Shown piece by piece: positions 46,788 to 55,509 of a DNA stretch of 63,072 nucleotides. Every line of letters begins with the position of its first letter. Position 1 is the stretch's first letter. Source of the DNA: Colwellia psychrerythraea. GTDB lineage: Bacteria > Pseudomonadota > Gammaproteobacteria > Enterobacterales > Alteromonadaceae. The stretch is taken from contig MAAF01000019.1 in the NCBI GenBank assembly GCA_002163005.1, positions 1-63,072 on the forward strand, given 5' to 3'. The notes under the pieces are model-generated. The model was not told where the DNA came from, did not search any database, and saw only the letters and a list, made by a program, of their open reading frames with translations. The position numbers and the translations under genes are program-made.

Positions 46788-47314
46788 TGAATCCACGCCG
46801 TAAAAAACGTCTTGCTATTGTTGGCTCTATCCTTATAGGTATAGGCGTCGTATCCGGACTTGTTTTATATGCCCTAAGTCAGAATATTGATTTATTTTTC
46901 ACTCCGTCAGAGATCACCCAAGGTAAAAAAGAGACCGGATTAAAACCGAGTCTCGGCCAACGTATTCGTATCGGTGGTTTAGTGGTGCCAGGTTCCGTAA
47001 AACGCGATCCTGAGAACCTTAAGGTATCATTTAGATTGAGTGATATGGCCATGCCTATCGTTTTCAAAGATAGCGACCCTATGGTTACTGTGTATTACGA
47101 AGGAATATTGCCTGATTTATTTCGCGAAGGCCAAGGCATAGTAGCGAATGGTACGTTGACGGAACATCCACCAACTGGCTTGAGTATTGAAGCCAGTGAA
47201 GTTCTTGCTAAGCATGATGAAAACTATATGCCAGCAGAGTTGGCTGAAGCTGCAGGCCAAAAGCATGACAAAGCAACTTACAGTGATAAGCAGTTACAAA
47301 GCAAAGATAATTAA
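46787..47314 (+). CDS. ccmE: Haem chaperone CcmE
   Basis: CcmE carries haem covalently on a His in the periplasm. The 175-residue protein has one N-terminal helix (about 8-30), a beta-barrel domain ([12 protein letters not shown]) and the haem-binding stretch [12 protein letters not shown], in which His143 is the expected ligand. The flexible C terminus is polar. It is the last gene of ccmABCDE. Confidence 0.96.
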   Translation: MNPRRKKRLAIVGSILIGIGVVSGLVLYALSQNIDLFFTPSEITQGKKETGLKPSLGQRIRIGGLVVPGSVKRDPENLKVSFRLSDMAMPIVFKDSDPMVTVYYEGILPDLFREGQGIVANGTLTEHPPTGLSIEASEVLAKHDENYMPAELAEAAGQKHDKATYSDKQLQSKDN

Positions 47315-47340
47315 CGCTTAGTTATTGAAAGACAAACACA

Positions 47341-47370
47341 AAAAAGGTGACATAATGTCACCTTTTTATT
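47341..47370 (+). terminator. Rho-independent terminator of ccmABCDE
   Basis: AAAAAGGTGACA and TGTCACCTTTTT form a long stem followed by T, 27 bp after ccmE. A run of A on the other side makes it usable from the minus strand as well, where the gene at 47404 ends. Confidence 0.87.
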
Positions 47371-47403
47371 GTCGCTTAATGATAGCTATGCAAAAAATTA
47401 CTT

Positions 47404-47616
47404 CTAATGGTAGCCATCAACAAGCTTATCACCCAGACTATTGGTGACGTTAATATCACCATCACACACAGCTACTATGGTTTTACCACGTTTAAAGTCT
47501 TGTGGAATGATCATATCACCATAGATATTTAGGTTAAAATTTTGGGTTTTCCTATAGATCGCTATATCATCATCGCAACAATAAATAACCGTCACTTTCC
47601 TTTTATCTTCACACAT
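47404..47616 (-). CDS. Small conserved protein, TIGR02922/DUF2375-like
   Basis: This 70-residue protein opens MCEDKRKVTVIYCCDDD and contains IIPQDFKRGKTIVAVCDGDI near its end. The pattern of a beta-rich small domain with IIP..FK.GK.I.AVC.G resembles the TIGR02922/DUF2375 family that I recall from Colwellia and Shewanella. Its function is unknown. It is convergent with ccmE; the shared hairpin at 47341 ends both. Confidence 0.65.
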   Translation of the reverse strand: MCEDKRKVTVIYCCDDDIAIYRKTQNFNLNIYGDMIIPQDFKRGKTIVAVCDGDINVTNSLGDKLVDGYH

Positions 47617-47855
47617 AATTAAGTCCTTTTAAGTTATTTTATACACCGCTTATTATTATTTCCATGCTCTGCTTGAGCTAATAATTACTTATACTTATCA
47701 ATCACATAAAGTGGTTAGACATTTAACGGTTTCTTTTTTAGTATGGTTAAATCAATTCGTCAACATCTAGTAAACCAACGAACTTTGTTTTAAGCATTAA
47801 CAAATCATATATTATAGTTTTCTCTTCTGCAAACTAACCCATTGATTAAATATTT
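47617..47855. other. Intergenic region between the small protein gene and the nagP terminator
   Basis: About 240 bp of AT-rich sequence, presumably the promoter side of the 70-residue protein gene on the minus strand. Nothing else is supported. Confidence 0.45.
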
Positions 47856-47895
47856 AAAAAACCTTTATCAAGCTAAAAATGGTTTGATAAAGGTT
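47856..47895 (-). terminator. Rho-independent terminator of the nag operon
   Basis: AACCTTTATCAA and TTGATAAAGGTT form a perfect 12 bp stem, with T on the minus strand, about 60 bp after nagP. Confidence 0.82.
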
Positions 47896-47955
47896 ATGAA
47901 TTCCGTATTTAAAGCGCTATGTTAACGAGCGGTAGTTAGCATGACTTAAGTTAGT

Positions 47956-49263
47956 CTATTTCCAAGACCTCATTTTGCAGCCTTTAACTGCGTAGAATAA
48001 AATAAATAAATAACAAGGCAACATAACAATATAACCTCCTTGAAGATCTACAGCCTTCCCACTAGTTCCACTGACTAAACTCCAGAATAATGGGCCGAAG
48101 GCACCACCTGAAATACCCATAACTAACAAAGCAGAGCCAACACTTGTTAGTTTACCCATGCCAGAAAGCGCTAATGGGAAAACAGCTGGCCAGACAATAG
48201 CGTTAGCAAGCCCTAAGAAAGCAATCAAGATCAAGGTGTCTGGTAACTGAGCACCACCAAGAATAAACGACAGCGAGTTAGCTATCGCAAAAGAGTTATT
48301 ATCGCCAAAGATAACACCAAAGGTAAGTGCCAGACCTAAAACGGCTGAGACCATCAAGGCTTTTTGTTGTGAAATAAAACGCGGGATAAGTACGATACCT
48401 AGAATATAACCTAGCACCATACAACCCATAGTATAAGAAGTCATAACACTGTAATTTTCAACACCTAGCGCAAGGGCAAATGCGCCAATGGTATCCCCGG
48501 CGATAACTTCTACGGCAACATACAAAAATAATGCGACAACACCTAATGCTAAATTAGGGTGAGCAAGGGCTTCTTTTAAGTGACCTTTATTTTCACCCTC
48601 TTCTTCTTCACTCGCTAGCTCAGGTAAAGGGGATTTTTTCACGGCAAAACCTAAAATACCCATAAACAAAGCCATGCCTAAATAAGGTAAAATTAATTTA
48701 TCAGCCATTGCATCAATTTGAACTTGGCTCAGCTCTGTACCAACAGTATCGCTAAAACCACTTAAGATTAATGCGGTAAAAACGATAGGTGCAACGACAC
48801 CTGCGCCTTTATTTAAGATACCCATAATAGAGATACGTGCTGCTGCTGATTCTTCAGGGCCAATACGAACTACATATGGATTAACAGCCGTTTGTAGTAA
48901 GGTTTGTCCTGTGCCCATAACCAACTGTGCTAATAAAAATAAAGGAAAAATTTGTGTTTTAGCAGCAGGAATAAAAAGTAAACCAGCAAGCATCATAGTA
49001 CCCATACCTAATGCCATACCATTTTTATAACCTACTTTACGAATAATGGCCGCAGACGGTAAGGCAGTAAAAGTAACCGCAATATAAAAAGAAAATAGTA
49101 TTAGCGATGCTTGAAATGGTGTTAATTGTAGTATTTGTTGTAAGTAAGGCATTAAGGAGCCGTTTAACCAGGTAGCAAAACCTAGGATAAAAAATAGCCC
49201 GGCAACTATTACCATAGGCACAGCGTTACTTTGCTTTTTCTCTTCTGTTAAAGACATTTCCAT
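47956..49263 (-). CDS. nagP: N-acetylglucosamine permease NagP (FucP family)
   Basis: This is a 435-residue, 12-helix MFS transporter of the FHS/FucP family. It has VIVAGLFFILGFATWLNGSL near the N terminus and TAVNPYVVRIGPEESAAAR in the middle. In Shewanella, NagP members bring GlcNAc across the inner membrane without a PTS. GAGGAAATT before the ATG at 49263 decides the start. It lies downstream of nagA and nagK, and the three fit import, phosphorylation and deacetylation of GlcNAc. Confidence 0.9.
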   Translation of the reverse strand: MEMSLTEEKKQSNAVPMVIVAGLFFILGFATWLNGSLMPYLQQILQLTPFQASLILFSFYIAVTFTALPSAAIIRKVGYKNGMALGMGTMMLAGLLFIPAAKTQIFPLFLLAQLVMGTGQTLLQTAVNPYVVRIGPEESAAARISIMGILNKGAGVVAPIVFTALILSGFSDTVGTELSQVQIDAMADKLILPYLGMALFMGILGFAVKKSPLPELASEEEEGENKGHLKEALAHPNLALGVVALFLYVAVEVIAGDTIGAFALALGVENYSVMTSYTMGCMVLGYILGIVLIPRFISQQKALMVSAVLGLALTFGVIFGDNNSFAIANSLSFILGGAQLPDTLILIAFLGLANAIVWPAVFPLALSGMGKLTSVGSALLVMGISGGAFGPLFWSLVSGTSGKAVDLQGGYIVMLPCYLFILFYAVKGCKMRSWK

Positions 49264-49361
49264 AATTTCCTCGTTAACTTGCATTATTATTGCTTAAATT
49301 GGTTTAGTAGCTGCTGGCTTCCATGATTTAGTTTTAATAGAAGGTGCAAGCCGCTAGTAAA

Positions 49362-50492
49362 CTAAACTTTTTCACCTGCAATCCAGGTTTCTTTTACAGA
49401 TAAATCATCATTCAATACCACCATATCTGCTTGTTTTCCTCGTGTTAGTTCACCACGCATAACGGTTTGGTTTTGGTATAAGTATTGTGCCGGGTATAAA
49501 CTGGCCATACGAATTGCTTCGCCTAACTCAATGCCTAACCCTTGATGAGTATTCTTCACGGCACTGGCCATATCTAAAGAAGATCCGGCTAGTTCACCTG
49601 TGGTTGAAGTAAGCTTGCCGTTATCGACATAAACAGTACGATCGTATAAAGCGAATTGGGTTTGATCGGTGCCAACGGGCGGCATTGCATCCGTTACTAA
49701 GAATATTTTACCTTGAGGTTTAGCTTGAATTGCTAATTTACAACTGGCGTAATCAACATGAAAACCATCAACAATTAAACCGCAGCTAGTATGATTATTT
49801 AAAAGCGCCGCGCCAACAACACCAGGCTCACGGCCTTGTAATGGCGACATAGCATTAAATAAATGCGTGAAGCCACTTGCGCCAGCGTCAATAGCCTGTT
49901 GAGTAATTTTAAAATCAGCATTAGTGTGACCTAAGCAAACTTTAATCCCTAACTTAACCATACGGATAACGTCTTCAGCACTAACAGTTTCCGGTGCAAG
50001 CGTTACAATAATTTGGCCAATATCTTGGCGAGAGAGAACCTGCCATTCATCCTCAGAAATAGGTCGAATATAATCAGCACAATGGGTGCCTTTTTTCTCA
50101 ATAGATAAGTGCGGCCCTTCAAAATGGATACCGACGATGCCTGGGACGTCTTCTAATATTGCTTGAGCAATGGCTTCTGCAGCTTGCTGCATTACTTCAA
50201 TTTTATCGGTAATTAAGGTCGGCATCATCGCTGTGGTGCCAAACCTAGCATGAGCAGTCATGATTGTTTTTAAGTTATCAACCGACGGTGAATCATTGAA
50301 TAATACACCGCCACCGCCGTTAACTTGCAAGTCGATATAACCTGGAACAACTAAACCTGTAGCAGTCACATCAATATTAGTAATATCTTGGTCAATGGCA
50401 GTAATTTTACCATCGACTATGGTCAATACTTGATCATCGAGAAAAGCTTGCCCATCAAAGAGTCGTTGAGCATGAAAGCGTTTTTGTGTCAT
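49362..50492 (-). CDS. nagA: N-acetylglucosamine-6-phosphate deacetylase
   Basis: NagA removes acetate from GlcNAc-6-P, giving glucosamine-6-P. The 376 residues have the amidohydrolase signatures GYIDLQVNGGGG, GIHFEGPHLSIEKKGTH (the Glu metal ligand), GFTHLFNAMSPLQGREPG and LVTDAMPP (catalytic Asp). AGGATAA precedes the ATG. It lies between nagK and nagP; no nagB deaminase follows in this window. Confidence 0.95.
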   Translation of the reverse strand: MTQKRFHAQRLFDGQAFLDDQVLTIVDGKITAIDQDITNIDVTATGLVVPGYIDLQVNGGGGVLFNDSPSVDNLKTIMTAHARFGTTAMMPTLITDKIEVMQQAAEAIAQAILEDVPGIVGIHFEGPHLSIEKKGTHCADYIRPISEDEWQVLSRQDIGQIIVTLAPETVSAEDVIRMVKLGIKVCLGHTNADFKITQQAIDAGASGFTHLFNAMSPLQGREPGVVGAALLNNHTSCGLIVDGFHVDYASCKLAIQAKPQGKIFLVTDAMPPVGTDQTQFALYDRTVYVDNGKLTSTTGELAGSSLDMASAVKNTHQGLGIELGEAIRMASLYPAQYLYQNQTVMRGELTRGKQADMVVLNDDLSVKETWIAGEKV

Positions 50493-50530
50493 GAGTTATC
50501 CTAGATTATCAAGTTCAATGAGTAGCGATA

Positions 50531-50570
50531 TTATACCAATCGGACAAATTTATTAATCCATTTGGTATAA
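50531..50570. repeat. Inverted repeat between nagK and nagA
   Basis: TTATACCAA and TTGGTATAA lie 22 bases apart. The arms resemble the ATACCAAT-type dispersed repeats elsewhere in the window. It may form a hairpin in the mRNA and adjust nagA level. Confidence 0.55.
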
Positions 50571-50578
50571 TACAATCA

Positions 50579-51484
50579 TTACTCAGATTGCTGTTTAGCC
50601 TGTTGCTGCCTCGCGAAAAATACAGAGCCCACTTCAGGTGCATTTAAGGGCACTGCTAACATACTTTTAATTTCATCTGATAACCAAAATTTCAATCTTG
50701 GTGTTAGACCACCAAGCATAGACATGCGTGGTGGATTTTTTACCGCTAAAGTACGGGCAATATTATTAATATACTCAGCACCTTCAGTAACAATAGCTAA
50801 AGCAACATTATCGCCACCTTCTGCAGCATCAAACACTAAGTTCGCTTGCTGTGCATAGAATGTTGCTTTTTGACTAGCAACCGCTTCTACCAGATCGGTA
50901 TCATCTTTACAGTTAAGTTTCTGCAACAGTACATTTGACATCGACGTAGGCTGAACTAAACCATCAAGTGATAATAAAACCTGCTTAACGCCTTGCAGGC
51001 CAAACCAAGCACCACTACCTTTATCACCGTGAGGAAACCCATGAGCGCCAACAATAGTCTGTTTTTCATCAACGCAAGAAAAACCACATGAACCAGTACC
51101 ACTAATTATAACAGCGCCATCTTTACCATCATGAGCAGCTAGACAAGCAATTAATAAATCGGTAGCTAAATGCATCTGTTTAAAAGGATGCTGCCAAGAA
51201 GCCATCTTATCAAACAACACCGGGATATTAACGCCTGCGAGGCCCACGCCAGCCACTAGTTCATTTAGTTCAATGTTTACTAGACCCGCATCTTCTAGTG
51301 CTAACTTTGCCGACTCAGTAATTGAATTAGTCGCTTGTTCAAAACCATGTAACGGATTGCCTGGACCTGAAATGCCTGTACCAAGTATTTCATTATCTTT
51401 ATTCATGATAATGGCTTTACACTTACTACCACCACCATCGATGCCTAAAAATAATTTATTGTCTTTGTCACTACTTGTCAGCAT
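50579..51484 (-). CDS. nagK: N-acetylglucosamine kinase (BadF/BadG type)
   Basis: NagK phosphorylates cytoplasmic GlcNAc with ATP. The 301-residue protein is of the ASKHA fold: the phosphate 1 motif is FLGIDGGGSKCKAI, then AVIISGTGSCGF and the adenosine motif SMLGGLTPR. This is the non-PTS kinase type known from Shewanella GlcNAc pathways. It is the first gene of nagK-nagA-nagP, with a palindromic operator at 51536 about 50 bp upstream. Confidence 0.92.
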   Translation of the reverse strand: MLTSSDKDNKLFLGIDGGGSKCKAIIMNKDNEILGTGISGPGNPLHGFEQATNSITESAKLALEDAGLVNIELNELVAGVGLAGVNIPVLFDKMASWQHPFKQMHLATDLLIACLAAHDGKDGAVIISGTGSCGFSCVDEKQTIVGAHGFPHGDKGSGAWFGLQGVKQVLLSLDGLVQPTSMSNVLLQKLNCKDDTDLVEAVASQKATFYAQQANLVFDAAEGGDNVALAIVTEGAEYINNIARTLAVKNPPRMSMLGGLTPRLKFWLSDEIKSMLAVPLNAPEVGSVFFARQQQAKQQSE

Positions 51485-51535
51485 ACCCGCCCCGTGTTAA
51501 CTGCTCTAACTATTCGTTTTTTTCATCTTAGCTAG

Positions 51536-51555
51536 AAATGACAGCGTTGTCATTT
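51536..51555. promoter_or_regulatory. NagR-like operator upstream of nagK
   Basis: AAATGACAGCGTTGTCATTT is a near-perfect 20 bp palindrome with a central CG, as in LacI-family operators. It matches the sites at 54443, 61468 and 61491. It lies 52 bp before the nagK start. Confidence 0.85.
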
Positions 51556-51655
51556 GTTTTTTTAAATAAAGTTACAATTTTTTTAAAAAATGTTACCTGA
51601 TGTAAATTAACTAGCTGATAAAATTAAACATATCAGCTAGTAAATTTTTATCTGA

Positions 51656-54310
51656 TTAATTTACTCGGGTAATACGGCTTGCTCTTAAGCCATTAGTACT
51701 TCGACTCCTAAGGCTTACTTCACCTGAAACAGCAATAGGATTTTGATAAGTAAGCCAGTTTCCACCCTTCACCTGATATTCTATGGTGAGACCTGGAAAG
51801 GCAATATTGGCGTGCAACATACCCGCTTGGATAATCGCACCTACGGTAGGTAAACGGTAATCGACTTGTGCTAGCTCAAGTTTAGTAAACTCCTTTTTCC
51901 CTAAAGTATTCGCAAATAACGCCCATTGACTATCACGCATGACTTTTGACTCTGCGGAGAAGCTATTACTCTGTTGAGAATATTTTGCACCCTGATAATT
52001 ATAAGGCACAGCCCAATCAGCAAGATGCCATGCACGCTCAGCAAGGGCTAATAAACGTGGAAAGACTTTATGCTCAACCATGTCATCAGTACGAACATTT
52101 TCACTCCATAATTGCCCCTGAATACCTAGAAATTTTTTCCCCGGTGCTAGGGCTGCTTTTGTATCATCGGCAACATAAGCCTTGTCTTCTCTGTCTAACC
52201 AAAATTCAGCATGAACGGGTAAGTTATCCGGCATAAATTGGAATACTTTTTCTGTATTGGTATGACGTGATGCCCAGTAATAACCATGTTCATTTGGGTC
52301 CGCTTCATGTGGGAAATCGAAATATAATACATCTGGGCTAGAAATAACGACTTGCCAATCTCTGTTTGCCAATCGGTGAACCTTTTCGTGTCCTGCCCAT
52401 GCTAGCGTATCCCAAGCATTAGCTTGAACTATAGCAGGCATATTATCCACACGTGTGTGCTCCATACCATCACTCCAACCCGCTGTTTCAATATCCAGAT
52501 CAGATAATATTCCGGCCACACGCTCAATGAAATAAGCGCCAAGCTCACCCATCTTTGTAACACCTTGGTCATTATTAGCGACAAACGCTTTACAAGCTGG
52601 TGATTCTAACCAAGCGCCTGCTGTTTCATCTGCGCCTATATGATAACGAGTCAGCGGTTGCCCTGCATCAGCATGGATTTTCTTCACCTGAGTCATCACT
52701 TCGATAACAAAGTCATAAGAAGACTCTAAACACGCATTAATGGTGTTATCACTGTAAAACTGAACTGAGGAATACTGAGTTTTATCTTCAAAATCTTCGA
52801 GTAAGAACTGTTTAGCTTTTGCTTCATCTTCTAAGGCCATGTATTTTTTGTAACGGGCCGTCATCGCTTTAATTGATGCTCGAGAGTGACCTGGCATATC
52901 AAGTGAAGGGATCACTTGAATATGACGTGCGCTTGCCGCTTGTAAAATTTCATGATATTCACTTACGCTGTAATAGCCGCTTACTGATGAGTTTTCATCG
53001 ACACCTGCGCCTAACTGAGAGATCAAACAGTTTTCTTCTGTCACATCAAAACAACGTTTTGCGCCAATATTAGTTAATTCAGGTAAGCTTGGGATCTCTA
53101 AGCGCCAACCTTCGTCATCACCAAGGTGTAAATGCAGTTTGTTTAATTTGTATGCCGCCATTTGGTCGAGCAGTTTTAGAATAAACTCTTTCGAATGAAA
53201 ATTCCGAGCAACATCAACTAACATGCCACGAAAGGCAAAGTGTGGTTCATCATCAACCACTATCATAGGTATACGCGATTCACCAACCGTTACTAAGCTT
53301 GCTAGTGATTGCAAGCCATTGAACACACCATTACCATCGACACCCACAATAGTAATTTCTTTGTCGGTTACCGTTAAATGATAACTGCCGATAACTTTAT
53401 CGTTATTAGTCACAATACTTAAATACAGTGGTAAACCTACAGAGTTCTGTTTAATACCTAATGTTTCTAAACGCGATATCGCTGCATCCACATCATGATG
53501 TTTTACATTACCAAGAGAGATGGCGACGCCTTGACTTATATCAGCAAAACCATCATTGGCATCGAGAATAACCGATTTAGGTGTAGGGATAATGGCTTGA
53601 ATAACGGCTAACTCATCTTCAACAAGCACTGAGTTACGTTGGTAGAGTTTTTCACTGGTTAGCCATTGAGTTTTGTCTGTGGCCGAGCGCTTGAATTGTG
53701 TTTTTTCATCGGTAAAAGGTTCAACATAGGGTAGTGTTTCTAACCCCGTTTCTTTATCAATATAAGGTACTGTACTTTCAATAACACGAGCATCTAAGCC
53801 CGGTGCACTCACAATATAGTTAGGTAAAGCGTCAGTCTCACTCAGTGACCAAAACATAGCACGGAACGTTAGTTTTTTTGTTTCTGCTGCAGAAAATCCG
53901 GAAAAGTTGTCCTGTAAACCAATAACATGCAAGTCACCGTTTAAGTGTTTTACGGTAAAATCTTCACTTTCAAAAGACTGAATAGGCGAGATTTGGCTGA
54001 AATGAATAGTCCAATCTTTAGCTGCAATTGCTTTTTTCGCAGTAAAACTTAACTCCACTTCAAAACAAGCGCCATCAGCAATTTTGCTGTCACATTTATC
54101 AGTAGGAATATTAGTAACCACTCGATACTTAACATCTAAATTCTGAGCTATTTTGTCTATGTCATGCTGGGTAACTGAATAGATGGCCTGTAGGTTAATT
54201 TTCTCCCCGGTATCAACTGCTGGTTCAGGGCGTTTTTCACAACCGAGTAAAGATAAACTAGCGGCGATAGTAAACGCCCACTTTATTTTATTCATCTTGC
54301 TAATGTGCAT
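51656..54310 (-). CDS. Beta-N-acetylhexosaminidase, GH20 lipoprotein
   Basis: This enzyme releases GlcNAc from chitooligosaccharides, probably in the periplasm. The 884-residue protein has a lipoprotein signal (lipobox LLGC about residue 24), a CHB_HEX-type N-terminal domain, a GH20b domain (about 240-345) and the GH20 barrel. The catalytic Asp-Glu pair is in YHIGADETAGAWL, and IPSLDMPGHSRAS is conserved. A C-terminal beta domain ends the chain. AAGG lies before the ATG at 54310; the next Met at 54295 is the alternative. It precedes nagK by 171 bp and has its own operator at 54443. Confidence 0.94.
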   Translation of the reverse strand: MHISKMNKIKWAFTIAASLSLLGCEKRPEPAVDTGEKINLQAIYSVTQHDIDKIAQNLDVKYRVVTNIPTDKCDSKIADGACFEVELSFTAKKAIAAKDWTIHFSQISPIQSFESEDFTVKHLNGDLHVIGLQDNFSGFSAAETKKLTFRAMFWSLSETDALPNYIVSAPGLDARVIESTVPYIDKETGLETLPYVEPFTDEKTQFKRSATDKTQWLTSEKLYQRNSVLVEDELAVIQAIIPTPKSVILDANDGFADISQGVAISLGNVKHHDVDAAISRLETLGIKQNSVGLPLYLSIVTNNDKVIGSYHLTVTDKEITIVGVDGNGVFNGLQSLASLVTVGESRIPMIVVDDEPHFAFRGMLVDVARNFHSKEFILKLLDQMAAYKLNKLHLHLGDDEGWRLEIPSLPELTNIGAKRCFDVTEENCLISQLGAGVDENSSVSGYYSVSEYHEILQAASARHIQVIPSLDMPGHSRASIKAMTARYKKYMALEDEAKAKQFLLEDFEDKTQYSSVQFYSDNTINACLESSYDFVIEVMTQVKKIHADAGQPLTRYHIGADETAGAWLESPACKAFVANNDQGVTKMGELGAYFIERVAGILSDLDIETAGWSDGMEHTRVDNMPAIVQANAWDTLAWAGHEKVHRLANRDWQVVISSPDVLYFDFPHEADPNEHGYYWASRHTNTEKVFQFMPDNLPVHAEFWLDREDKAYVADDTKAALAPGKKFLGIQGQLWSENVRTDDMVEHKVFPRLLALAERAWHLADWAVPYNYQGAKYSQQSNSFSAESKVMRDSQWALFANTLGKKEFTKLELAQVDYRLPTVGAIIQAGMLHANIAFPGLTIEYQVKGGNWLTYQNPIAVSGEVSLRSRSTNGLRASRITRVN

Positions 54311-54377
54311 AGTAAAGGACCTTTTACAGTTTCAAACAATAAAACCGTTTTATTCTTATATCATTGATATTATTGGT

Positions 54378-54420
54378 GTTTTTGTGTTTTTGTGTTTTTG
54401 TGTTTTGTGTTTTGTGTTAT
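54378..54420. repeat. Simple sequence repeat (GTGTTTTT)n in the hexosaminidase leader
   Basis: Three units of GTGTTTTT are followed by two of GTGTTTT, between the operator at 54443 and the hexosaminidase start. The tract could vary in length by slippage and alter promoter spacing or the mRNA leader. Confidence 0.85.
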
Positions 54421-54442
54421 TTACATCGTAACTACGCACAAC

Positions 54443-54460
54443 ATTGACAGCGCTATCAAT
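54443..54460. promoter_or_regulatory. NagR-like operator upstream of the hexosaminidase
   Basis: ATTGACAGCGCTATCAAT is a palindrome with one mismatch, of the same type as the sites at 51536 and 61468-61508. It lies between the minus-strand hexosaminidase and the plus-strand halogenase remnant. Confidence 0.82.
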
Positions 54461-54534
54461 CTGTTCTTATAGATCAATATTGTTTCACTTATTGAAGGTA
54501 TTATCATTTACAAGCCTAATTTTAAGAGTGATAA

Positions 54535-54600
54535 ATGTCTCAACCAATTAACAGTATAGTTATCGTAGGTAATGGGGCGACTGCAACTAAATATTTGTAA
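54535..54600 (+). pseudogene. N-terminal remnant of a flavin-dependent halogenase
   Basis: ATG begins MSQPINSIVIVGNGATATKY and stops after 21 residues. The first 12 residues match the N terminus of the two full halogenases nearby (IxIVGGGTAGWL), with the FAD-binding GGGTAG degraded to GNGAT. An AAGAG ribosome site remains. It faces away from the hexosaminidase, so a third halogenase once shared the operator at 54443. Nothing beyond the stop is recognisable. An alternative is a short leader peptide, which seems less likely. Confidence 0.6.
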
Positions 54601-54732
54601 TTTAATGAAAGTTTAACCTCAACACAGATAAAACCTATCAATGTTCTTTAGCTAAAATTTAGTATCAATAGGTATGTTGACAATTAACCCCTTTAAATTA
54701 TTTAGCGAGTCTTGACTTAAACATACAGGAGG

Positions 54733-55434
54733 CTATTTATTTGATTGTCTGTCGATTAATTTCTTAATACATGGCATTGACATTAATACTGCATAAATAG
54801 CAGGCAACGCATTAGTTTTTCTTAACTCTGAAAACTCACTATCTGATAAGTCATTAAGCTTTTTCTCATTAATAACGTACAAACCGTCCAAGGTATATTC
54901 TTCTTGTCCCGCTAGATTTAAACTTAAGGATTGCGGTGCGAGAAGCTCTTTGGCTAACAATAATTGAATGAAATTCTGCGTCACGCCACTTTTATCAATA
55001 TAATCAACAACCGCTTCACCTTTAGCTGTTAACCAAGCTTGTTGCACACCTTTTTCATCAAAAAAAGCATCACCTGTCGTTTCATTTACTAATGGTGAAT
55101 CTTCGTCAACACACAGAAGAGCGTTATCACTTCCTTCAGCTTGATGAATAACAAAAGGATAAAGTGTCAGCGCTTGTGGTATATAACTACCCTGCCAAGA
55201 TTTTTCATCAAAAAACAAGTTTTCTTGTGGTTTTAAACCCAGTAATACCACGGCATTAAAGCGACCCGTTTCAGCATCTTTAATAAAGACAATTGGAAAT
55301 TCTTTACTAGCGTTAATAAACTCTTGCACAACTACAGGGGCAAAGTGCTTGTTTTTGCTTTGTATAAAGCTTGGATTACTTTTAATTTTAATGTTGCTGT
55401 GAGCACTGCTGTTAATAGCTTTAATAGCTGCCAT
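54733..55434 (-). CDS. SapC-like protein
   Basis: This 233-residue protein fits the SapC family (named for Campylobacter S-layer work), which in marine bacteria is found next to TonB receptors and tryptophan-halogenase genes. It has FAPVVVQEFINASKEFPIVF and GLKPQENLFFDEKSWQGSYIPQ near the N terminus and DGLYVINEKKLNDL in the C-terminal half. No signal peptide or membrane helix is seen. Its function here is unknown. It lies 75 bp after the second halogenase, with CGGAGA before the ATG. Confidence 0.82.
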   Translation of the reverse strand: MAAIKAINSSAHSNIKIKSNPSFIQSKNKHFAPVVVQEFINASKEFPIVFIKDAETGRFNAVVLLGLKPQENLFFDEKSWQGSYIPQALTLYPFVIHQAEGSDNALLCVDEDSPLVNETTGDAFFDEKGVQQAWLTAKGEAVVDYIDKSGVTQNFIQLLLAKELLAPQSLSLNLAGQEEYTLDGLYVINEKKLNDLSDSEFSELRKTNALPAIYAVLMSMPCIKKLIDRQSNK

Positions 55435-55509
55435 TTTTATCTCCGTAATTTTTTAAAGTATGATTCTTTAAGCAAAATATTGTTCAAATGTTCGAGTATA
55501 AAAACGTTA

